From: Flavisolibacter sp.
GTDB taxonomy: Bacteria > Bacteroidota > Bacteroidia > Chitinophagales > Chitinophagaceae
Direction: 5' to 3'
Assembly (NCBI GenBank): GCA_025936195.1
Contig: JAICTW010000033.1
Coordinates: 1 to 10,670 of the forward strand
DNA length: 10,670 nucleotides
Shown: piece by piece, positions 5,139-10,670 of the stretch
Numbering within the stretch: position 1 is the first letter of the stretch
How the letters are laid out: every line of letters starts with the position of its first letter
Notes under the pieces: generated by a model
Seen by the model: only the letters and a program-made list of their open reading frames with translations
Told to the model about the DNA's origin: nothing
The model's database searches: none
Position numbers and translations under genes: made by a program

Positions 5139-8024
5139 TTATTGCAAAACGTTATAACCAAAGCTTACATAGTAAATAGCGCCGACATCCGGATTACCAA
5201 AAGCGCTTCTGTAATAATGGTTCAGAAAGTTAGAACCACCGATCTTGATCATGCTTTTGATAGCAGGAAGCTTATAACTGAGTTGTGCATCCAACGTACC
5301 GAAGGAAGGAATTTCTCCTGTACCGAAAGTCCCTTCCCAATACACTTTATCCTGCCATCTCCATTGCAAATCAAATCCAACACCTTTGCGCAGGTCACTG
5401 TTTCTTAAACCAATGTTGTACCTGTATTTCGGTGTATTGAAAAAAGTAACCACATCAGAAGGCACATCATTCAATTGGTCTGAAGAAACGTTGGCACTGA
5501 ATTCAAATCCTTTTGGAAAAGCATAATTAAGGCTTAGTCCCCATCCAATGGCCTTAACATCACTTGTAGTATTTACAACAAACGAATAGTTGTTTGTAGT
5601 GAAGGGGCTTGCCAGATCAACCGGTGCATTGCCTGGATTACCGCTTACGCCTCTGCCCACCGCTGTTCTTCCAATAAAATCTTTGTACTGGCTGTAATAA
5701 ACATAACCATCTACCAGTAATTTTTGGGTGAGCAATCCGCGATAACCTAATTCGTACGATACGGCCCTTTCGGGTTTGATTACCTGAAATTGTGCCTGCT
5801 TCAATAAGGTTGGATTCGGAGCATTCACTGCTATAGAATTTCGGTATGCCACTATACTTTCCGCTGTATATGCCGGATTGGTATTAAACTGGAAATAAGT
5901 ATTGAACTGAGGCAATCCACCAATCAAACGGTTAGCACCACCGGTTAACAAATTAATGTATTGATCCTGCGTTGAAGGAAAACGATAAGCCGTTTGATAA
6001 GACAACCGAATGTTGTTATTAGGCGCAACTTTCACTAAAGCAGTTGCTCTTGGTGTAAATCTGCCTTCGAAGTTTTCGTTCTTATCATAACGCAGCGATC
6101 CTGTTATTTTCAACACATCGTTCAAAAAGCTTTTCTGCAACTGGGTATATACACCCACTTCGCTGATGTTGATAGGACCGGTAGTATCCACGAAAATGGT
6201 TCCGTGAGAATTAAGGTGGTAAATGCGATAGCTGGCTCCTACCAACCAGTCAACTACTTTGATATTGCTGAAATTGTATTGACCTTCAAAATGATAAAGG
6301 TCGGTACGGTCTTCAAACTTGGCACCGCCCTGGTTAATAGAAGTTTTTACTGCCTGATCAAATGCATTTTGAAAACCCGTTGTTCCTGGCAAAAGCCTTC
6401 CCTTATCGGCAGCAGCTCTTGCTGCCGCATGCGACTGTGCACTGGAGGCACCGGCTGCGCGGGTGGCTGCATAAGTGGCACTGTAAGTTCCAAACCAATT
6501 GGCATCTGAACTCCACGCACGGTTAATGAATAAGGCAGCTGTTGTTGCGGTATAAGCATCACCCGAATTTTCCTGGGTAGTAGTAGCTCTTACAAACCAG
6601 TTATCACCTTTCACTTCTGCCTTGTACTGTCCCATCTTTAAGTTCTTGATGGCATATCGGTCAGCACCGGTATAAACCGTTGTTCCTGTTCCCCAGTAAC
6701 CGGTCAGTGAAGCTTCTATACCGGGAGTAATTTTATAGTTCACACTTCCGCTCAGGCGTACATCATAAGCATGATAATCTACAAGGTCTCTTTCATTGTA
6801 ACCGGTACGGCTTACCGTTTGTCCGCTATAATAATTATTTGCAAGTCCCTGGGCAAAATAAGGCAGAGGACCATATACAGCCGGATTTTGAGTGGAGTAA
6901 AAACCAACGATCTGCGCCTGGCTTGGCGGTGTGCCCCCGTTTGCTGCAGTTAACGCTGCAATAACAGCAGGCAATGAAGTATTGGCTGGACCAAAAATTC
7001 CTGCCTGTGCTACATAAGCCATGGTAGCACTGGCTTCATCACCAAAAACGTTCACGCCATCATAGTTTGGATCTGTGGTTCTGTCGCCTGATTTTAAAGA
7101 ACTGAATACATTATTGCGTTGCAGGTTCCTGGTATCATGCGCTTCCCAATCCAAAGCACTGATCAACTGGCCGGAGATCTTGAAAGCAAATTTCTCACTC
7201 ACTTTTTTGCCCCAGCGCATAGCCCAATCATAATAAGGCGCAGGTGAAGAATAGCTATCACCAATGCGGTTAATACCTTGCTTTACCTGAAAGCTCAATC
7301 CCTGGTATTTGAAAGGACTTTTGCTGGTGATCAACATGGTCCCATTAGTACCACCGGAACCATACAATGCAGAAGAAGCTCCCTGCAATAATTCAACATT
7401 ATCAATATCCAATTCTGTGGGACCAACAATAGCACCAACGGCAAAGTTTAAGCCCGGCGCCTGGTTGTCCATTCCATCCACCAATTGATTGAAACGAAGA
7501 TTACCACTGCCGTTAAAACCACGTGTGCTTACAGTTTTGAAGGTGATGCTGGAAGTGGTGAGGTCCACTCCTTTTAAATTTTTTACCATATCGTAATAAT
7601 CGGGAACTGCAGCATTGCGGATGGCGCCTGCTCCGATCCTTTCAATGGAAACCGGCGATTCCAGAATACGCTGCGGCGTACGAGTAGCAGATATTACCAC
7701 TTCCTGTCCCAATGAAGATGCCGTATTCAGGCTCACATTCACCATATCGCCGGCACTGTTCACTGTTGCTTCCTGTTGTTCAAAACCAACCGAAGTAAAT
7801 ACCAGGGTTACAGGAAATTTTTTCACTGTTATTTTAAAATCTCCGTTAGGATCAGTAAAAGTTCCCTCACTGCTGCCTTTAACCAAAACGGTTACACCGC
7901 TCAATCCATCTTTAGTAACCGCGTTGGTTACTTTTCCGGTAATTGTAGCCGATTGAGCGAAGGTGGCAAGTGAACAAATCAAAGCTGTTATAAAAACAGC
8001 CGAAAAGCGAAAGCCTCTTCTCAT
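5139..8024 (-). CDS. TonB-dependent outer-membrane receptor with CarboxypepD_reg-like domain
   Basis: The 961-aa protein is complete. A Sec signal peptide (residues 1 to about 25, ending A-T-F-A-Q-S) is followed by a carboxypeptidase-regulatory-like Ig domain (about 27-102: T-G-K-V-T, G-V-T-V-L-V-K-G, T-D-P-N-G-D-F), then a TonB-box-like segment (E108-V-V-I-S-A-T-R), a plug domain (about 115-235, with S-T-R-G-F at 167-170 and E211-L-L-Q-G-A-S-S-A-L-Y-G-S-G-G) and a beta-barrel to the C-terminus, which ends F-G-Y-N-V-L-Q. It imports an unidentified ligand across the outer membrane using TonB energy. Several long Ala-rich loops (for example about 500-560) are probably extracellular. There is no adjacent SusD-like gene, so it is not a classical SusCD pair. 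It is divergent from purC, which it shares no pathway with, and ends at a bidirectional terminator. The ligand cannot be predicted from the sequence alone. Confidence 0.94.
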   Translation of the reverse strand: MRRGFRFSAVFITALICSLATFAQSATITGKVTNAVTKDGLSGVTVLVKGSSEGTFTDPNGDFKITVKKFPVTLVFTSVGFEQQEATVNSAGDMVNVSLNTASSLGQEVVISATRTPQRILESPVSIERIGAGAIRNAAVPDYYDMVKNLKGVDLTTSSITFKTVSTRGFNGSGNLRFNQLVDGMDNQAPGLNFAVGAIVGPTELDIDNVELLQGASSALYGSGGTNGTMLITSKSPFKYQGLSFQVKQGINRIGDSYSSPAPYYDWAMRWGKKVSEKFAFKISGQLISALDWEAHDTRNLQRNNVFSSLKSGDRTTDPNYDGVNVFGDEASATMAYVAQAGIFGPANTSLPAVIAALTAANGGTPPSQAQIVGFYSTQNPAVYGPLPYFAQGLANNYYSGQTVSRTGYNERDLVDYHAYDVRLSGSVNYKITPGIEASLTGYWGTGTTVYTGADRYAIKNLKMGQYKAEVKGDNWFVRATTTQENSGDAYTATTAALFINRAWSSDANWFGTYSATYAATRAAGASSAQSHAAARAAADKGRLLPGTTGFQNAFDQAVKTSINQGGAKFEDRTDLYHFEGQYNFSNIKVVDWLVGASYRIYHLNSHGTIFVDTTGPINISEVGVYTQLQKSFLNDVLKITGSLRYDKNENFEGRFTPRATALVKVAPNNNIRLSYQTAYRFPSTQDQYINLLTGGANRLIGGLPQFNTYFQFNTNPAYTAESIVAYRNSIAVNAPNPTLLKQAQFQVIKPERAVSYELGYRGLLTQKLLVDGYVYYSQYKDFIGRTAVGRGVSGNPGNAPVDLASPFTTNNYSFVVNTTSDVKAIGWGLSLNYAFPKGFEFSANVSSDQLNDVPSDVVTFFNTPKYRYNIGLRNSDLRKGVGFDLQWRWQDKVYWEGTFGTGEIPSFGTLDAQLSYKLPAIKSMIKIGGSNFLNHYYRSAFGNPDVGAIYYVSFGYNVLQ

Positions 8025-8130
8025 AAATGGTAATTTGGTTTTTGCAATAAAGCTGATGATTCTTTTTGTTTTGCAATCGTTTTACTCAGCATTTCAGGCG
8101 AAAAGTAAGCATTACAATTCTTTTCGGAAA

Positions 8131-8173
8131 ATTTAATTCCAACGATTTTGAATAAGTTGTTGGAAATTTAAAT
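8131..8173. repeat. Operator-like inverted repeat in the receptor/purC divergent intergenic region
   Basis: TTCCAAC (8137-8143) and GTTGGAA (8159-8165) are exact reverse complements with a 15-base spacer, and both are continued outward by A/T-rich sequence (ATTTAA and ATTTAAAT), giving an imperfect longer symmetry. It lies near the centre of the 193-base gap between the divergent starts, where a regulator of either gene could bind. AT-rich background makes the outer part uninformative. Confidence 0.35.
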
Positions 8174-8205
8174 GCTCAGCCACGATTGGAAGAACAGTTC
8201 TTTTT

Positions 8206-8213
8206 TACTTTCG
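8206..8213 (+). promoter_or_regulatory. Possible purC -7 element
   Basis: TACTTTCG matches TAnnTTTG at seven of eight positions and ends four bases before the purC ATG, with a TTG at 8186-8188 upstream (17-base spacing). If used, the purC message would have almost no leader. Weak but consistent with the phylum's style. Confidence 0.3.
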
Positions 8214-8217
8214 ATGT

Positions 8218-9156
8218 ATGGCAGCGTTTCAGTTTCCTCATCAAACGAATTTTTACCGCGGAAAAGTAAGAGATGTTTATACAATCGGCAACGATCTTTT
8301 AGTGATGATCGCATCGGACCGCATTTCGGCTTTTGATGTTATTCTTCCAAGACCCATTCCTTACAAAGGACAGGTGTTGAACCAACTCGCAGCTTACATG
8401 CTGAATGCCACAAAAGATATTTGTTCCAACTGGTTGATCGAAACGCCTACAGCCAATTCTTCGCTTGGACATAAGTGTGAGCCTTTTAAAATTGAAGTGG
8501 TGGTGCGTGGAAATTTATGCGGACATGCGTGGAGGACCTATTACAGCGGACAAAGAATTTTATGCGGCATATTGATGCCTGATCACCTGAAAGAAAATGA
8601 TTTTTTTCCTGAACCCATTATCACTCCTTCTACCAAGGCAAGTGAAGGACATGATGAAGATATTTCTGAAAAGGAAATTCTGGAACAAAACTTAGCAACA
8701 GAAAACGAATGGAAGCAAATAAAAAACTATGCTTTAAAATTATTTGCCAAAGGGAAAGAGTTAGCATTAAAGCAAGGACTTATTCTTGCTGACACCAAAT
8801 ATGAATTCGGCAAACGCAATGATGAAATTGTTTTGATGGATGAAATTCATACGCCTGATTCATCGAGATATTTTTATGCAGATGGATTTAATGAACGGCA
8901 ATCAAAGGGCGAAAAGCAAAAGCAGTTGAGCAAGGAGTTTGTCCGCGAATGGCTGATACGAAATGAATTCATGGGAAAGGAAGGACAAAACGTTCCCGAA
9001 ATGAGTGATGAATGGGTGGAAACGATTTCAAACCGTTATATTGAACTGTATGAAAAGGTGACGGGATCAAAATTTCAACCGGAGAATTTGAGTGAGGAGG
9101 AAACACATTCGATAATTGTAAATCGCCTGGCTTCTTATCAAAGTAAAGCACATTAA
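8218..9156 (+). CDS. purC: Phosphoribosylaminoimidazole-succinocarboxamide synthase (SAICAR synthetase)
   Basis: The 312-aa enzyme joins CAIR and aspartate with ATP to give SAICAR in de novo purine synthesis, in the cytosol. Family motifs are all present: the N-terminal G15-K-V-R-D-V-Y loop that contacts ATP, the S33-D-R-I-S-A-F-D segment, E93-V-V-V-R-G-N-L-C-G, and the signature L188-I-L-A-D-T-K-Y-E-F-G. The length matches the longer ADE1-like form (about 300 aa) rather than the roughly 240-aa enterobacterial form. The ATG at 8218 gives the normal start just before the G-K-V-R motif. No other purine genes are in the window. Its last codons overlap the convergent methyltransferase stop, and no intrinsic terminator is seen after it, so antisense read-through between the two is possible. 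Confidence 0.97.
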   Translation: MAAFQFPHQTNFYRGKVRDVYTIGNDLLVMIASDRISAFDVILPRPIPYKGQVLNQLAAYMLNATKDICSNWLIETPTANSSLGHKCEPFKIEVVVRGNLCGHAWRTYYSGQRILCGILMPDHLKENDFFPEPIITPSTKASEGHDEDISEKEILEQNLATENEWKQIKNYALKLFAKGKELALKQGLILADTKYEFGKRNDEIVLMDEIHTPDSSRYFYADGFNERQSKGEKQKQLSKEFVREWLIRNEFMGKEGQNVPEMSDEWVETISNRYIELYEKVTGSKFQPENLSEEETHSIIVNRLASYQSKAH

Positions 9157-10019
9157 TCCGCCAGCTTGAGCCTCCATGTTGCCTGCATGTTTCCCGCTTT
9201 TCGCATTTGGCCTAATTGTTCAGAGGACACGCTTCGTATAAGATTATCGAATGCGGTTAATTTTGAACGGTCCGGCTGCGCTTCTTTATCAATAACAAAA
9301 CCCTGCTTTTCAAAAAAGCTTTTTGCAGCTTCAAAACTTTCAAATTTGTTTTCTTCTATCTGGTGTTCCTGTAAAAATTTTTCCAGCTTGTCGTTAAATT
9401 TAAAATCAGAAATACCGAGAGCTTCTCTTTTAACGTAGATATCGGCTGTTATCCAATAACCTCCTTTCTCCTTTAATACTTTTCGAATCGTTTGGCAAAG
9501 CTTTTCTTTCTCCGAAGCATTCAGGTACATCAGCAGGCCTTCATTAACAATGGCAAGTGCTCCTTCTGAAAAATGGCCAACGGTTTCCATGAATTGCTTT
9601 TCATCAAGTGCATTCAGGGACATTAATTCCAGTTGACCTTTATCGTTTGCGGGATCGTTGTTAAGCTCTTTGATCAATTCTTTTTTTACAGAAATAATAT
9701 CGGGAAGATCCGTATCAATGTAGTGAACCTCTTTTTGCTTCACCATGGCAAGTCCACGGAAAGAAAATCCGGATGAAAGCTCGAGGATGTTTTTTACAGA
9801 AATATCGGACAATAATTGATCAATGCTCCAGTACCGGTTTTCAAAATGGAGCACTCTTCCCCAATAAAATCTATTTCTGTCAACATCTGCACCCGTTGTT
9901 TGATTCCGAAGCATCAGTTCCGCCGCTTCCTTTGCAAAAGGAATGTTCGTTTCACCTTTCAACAACAACAATGCATTTGCCGATGGACTGATGGAACTGA
10001 AATCACGCTCTGTACTCAT
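9153..10019 (-). CDS. Class I SAM-dependent methyltransferase, LCM/TcmP-like
   Basis: The 288-aa protein has the features of the leucine carboxyl methyltransferase/TcmP-like family. SAM-binding motif I reads I78-L-E-L-S-S-G84-F-S-F-R88; the second nucleotide-binding strand ends Y100-I-D102-T-D-L-P; and the family's E160-G-L-L-M-Y-L motif follows the motif IV-like strand. The N-terminal 45 residues are helical and contain the S-P-S-A-N region typical of substrate-cap elements. Members methylate carboxyl or hydroxyl groups of proteins or small molecules; the substrate here is unknown, and no biosynthetic cluster surrounds it. It is convergent and overlapping with purC at the stop codons, and divergent from the antitoxin operon. 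The start at 10019 gives a plausible N-terminus and no upstream in-frame alternative looks better. Confidence 0.85.
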   Translation of the reverse strand: MSTERDFSSISPSANALLLLKGETNIPFAKEAAELMLRNQTTGADVDRNRFYWGRVLHFENRYWSIDQLLSDISVKNILELSSGFSFRGLAMVKQKEVHYIDTDLPDIISVKKELIKELNNDPANDKGQLELMSLNALDEKQFMETVGHFSEGALAIVNEGLLMYLNASEKEKLCQTIRKVLKEKGGYWITADIYVKREALGISDFKFNDKLEKFLQEHQIEENKFESFEAAKSFFEKQGFVIDKEAQPDRSKLTAFDNLIRSVSSEQLGQMRKAGNMQATWRLKLAD

Positions 10020-10051
10020 AGTTTTCGTTTCAATTTGCTTATCATAATGAT

Positions 10052-10067
10052 CCAGTTAATTAACTGG
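10052..10067. promoter_or_regulatory. Perfect 16-bp palindrome, possible operator
   Basis: CCAGTTAATTAACTGG is a perfect palindrome in the 122-base gap between the methyltransferase start (10019, minus) and the antitoxin start (10142, plus). It has no T-tract, so it is not a terminator. Its position suits a dimeric regulator acting on either gene, but no second copy is visible in the window. Confidence 0.45.
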
Positions 10068-10106
10068 TTTCCTCCTGCAAAAATCTCACCTCAAAGTCAA
10101 ATTTAT

Positions 10107-10114
10107 TATCTTCA
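10107..10114 (+). promoter_or_regulatory. Weak -7-like element upstream of the antitoxin
   Basis: TATCTTCA matches the TAnnTTTG consensus at six of eight positions and lies 27 bases before the ATG at 10142. No TTG at proper spacing is seen. Reported only because it is the best candidate promoter for the antitoxin-toxin pair. Confidence 0.25.
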
Positions 10115-10141
10115 CAGACAATTAAATTTACAATAAGAAAC

Positions 10142-10354
10142 ATGGAATATATCGTCATACCAACTTCTTCTAAAAGCGAAAAGGACTTTTTTCTTGACCT
10201 GTTGAAAAAAATGCAGAAAAAAGCTTCAACACTTTCTTCAGCGGAGATGGAAGAATATGCTTTTTTCGAAGCCATGAAAGAATCAGAACGTTCGGGGAAA
10301 GGCAGTCTCGCTAAAGTAAAAAGCCATCTCAGAAAAATCGCTGCAGGCAAATGA
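10142..10354 (+). CDS. Small antitoxin-like protein (RelB-type partner of a RelE/ParE toxin)
   Basis: The 70-aa product starts M-E-Y-I-V-I-P-T, a short strand, followed by two charged amphipathic helices (about 11-32 and 34-50) and a basic tail (K57-V-K-S-H-L-R-K). This is the size and layout of type II antitoxins in Bacteroidota, where helices wrap the toxin. The strongest support is context: its TGA overlaps by 4 bases (ATGA) with a toxin-family reading frame downstream, the usual translationally coupled arrangement. No recognisable DNA-binding motif is certain. Because the toxin is broken, this gene may now be an orphan antitoxin, possibly still able to neutralise related toxins elsewhere. 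I cannot name the exact family from sequence alone. Confidence 0.7.
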   Translation: MEYIVIPTSSKSEKDFFLDLLKKMQKKASTLSSAEMEEYAFFEAMKESERSGKGSLAKVKSHLRKIAAGK

Positions 10355-10592
10355 AATTGACTGTTCAGAAATTGTTTGAAAAAGACATTCACCTCATCCG
10401 TGACAAAAAAGTTGCCAGCCAGGTTGCGAAGTTATACACGCAATGGAAACCAGCTTGAGCATATCGGATTTACGAAACCTAAAGAAAATGCATGCAAAAG
10501 GCAATTATCGCCTTGGGTTTAAAGTTGAATCTGACACTATTACTCTTTTGCGTTTCATGCACCGAAAAGACATTTATAACTACTTTCCTTAA
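10351..10592 (+). pseudogene. Decayed RelE/ParE-family toxin (frameshift plus probable internal deletion)
   Basis: The ATG at 10351 opens a frame with F-E-K-D-I-x-x-I-R-D-K-K, a typical toxin N-terminus, but it stops at the TGA at 10456-10458 after 35 codons. The frame shifted by one base continues with S-L-S-I-S-D-L-R-N-L-K-K-M, then Y-R-L-G-F-K-V-E-S-D and finally L-R-F-M-H-R-K-D-I-Y-N-Y-F-P, the typical RelE-family C-terminus, ending with TAA at 10590. Adding one base near 10430 would join A-K to V-I-H-A-M-E-T-S and give about 80 aa. Members usually have a longer N-Y-Y-R-I-R-x-G-x-Y-R-L-G-F segment; here only N-Y-R-L-G-F remains, so about eight residues of the core, including a usual arginine, seem lost. 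Two lesions make simple sequencing error unlikely to explain everything. The toxin is probably inactive. Confidence 0.8.
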
Positions 10593-10619
10593 AGGACCTT
10601 TATACTAGGAAGTCAAAAT

Positions 10620-10642
10620 ATCACAATAGGCCTGTGATTTTC
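10620..10642 (+). terminator. Possible weak terminator after the toxin remnant
   Basis: ATCACA (10620-10625) and TGTGAT (10633-10638) form a 6-bp stem with a 7-base loop, followed by a short T-run (TTTTCC). The stem is AT-rich and the T-tract short, so termination would be inefficient. A TAAAGG-A-CCTTTA symmetry (10590-10602) overlaps the toxin stop just upstream. The remaining bases to 10670 hold nothing else I recognise. Confidence 0.3.
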
Positions 10643-10670
10643 CAGATGCAGAATAGTGGCCGCCACATCA

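Noticed and set aside
5046..5408. Plus-strand 120-aa frame across the bidirectional terminator and the receptor 3' end
   Set aside because: It translates through a strong terminator hairpin and is antisense to a certain receptor gene; it is a shadow frame.
7615..7956. Plus-strand frame of 113 aa opposite the receptor N-terminus
   Set aside because: It is antisense to the plug and CarboxypepD_reg-like domain and shows no family features of its own.
9816..10136. Plus-strand 106-aa frame over the methyltransferase start and the intergenic region
   Set aside because: It is mostly antisense to the methyltransferase N-terminus, and its Cys- and Phe-rich content is typical of a shadow frame.
10620..10638. 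CRP-like site from the ATCACA/TGTGAT pair
   Set aside because: The half-sites are in the reverse order (TCACA first, TGTGA second) with a 7-base gap; CRP needs TGTGA-N6-TCACA, so a hairpin is the better reading.
1..10670. CRISPR arrays, tRNA or rRNA genes, insertion sequences
   Set aside because: I found no regularly spaced direct repeats, cloverleaf sequences, transposase frames or matching terminal repeats in the window.

Overview
The window looks like a chromosomal segment of a Bacteroidota bacterium, most likely of the Chitinophagaceae/Sphingobacteriia type. The reasons are two TonB-dependent outer-membrane receptors (one with an N-terminal CarboxypepD_reg-like domain), moderately low GC, start codons with almost no Shine-Dalgarno sequence, and TAnnTTTG-like -7 promoter elements near some starts. 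Lineage is inferred from these general traits, not from a marker gene.

Layout: (1) 1-2842, plus strand: the 3' part of a TonB-dependent receptor, then 10 nt later a cysteine-rich BNR-repeat beta-propeller lipoprotein, probably one operon. (2) 2843-3392: intergenic, holding a 10-bp inverted repeat, a 38-codon single-pass membrane peptide gene, a strong intrinsic terminator and a low-complexity stretch that may be a degenerate repeat. (3) 3393-4241: a WalJ/YycJ-type metallo-beta-lactamase-fold hydrolase whose real start is inside the longest ORF. (4) 4480-4995: a hotdog acyl-CoA thioesterase. It ends against a perfect 12-bp-stem bidirectional terminator shared with the convergent (5) 5139-8024, minus strand: a complete 961-aa TonB-dependent receptor. 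(6) 8218-9156: purC, divergent from the receptor, whose stop codon interlocks with that of (7) 9153-10019, minus strand: an LCM/TcmP-like methyltransferase. (8) 10142-10592: a RelB-like antitoxin gene followed by a decayed RelE/ParE-family toxin gene.

Most genes are independent housekeeping or envelope functions. Two pairs look functionally linked: the first receptor with its propeller lipoprotein (outer-membrane uptake, substrate unknown), and the antitoxin with its broken toxin. I do not see a clear new multi-gene system. The best second-look items are the Cys-rich propeller that lacks the sialidase arginine motif, the orphaned antitoxin with a doubly damaged toxin, the small membrane peptide behind an operator-like inverted repeat, and a perfect 16-bp palindrome between the methyltransferase and the antitoxin operon.
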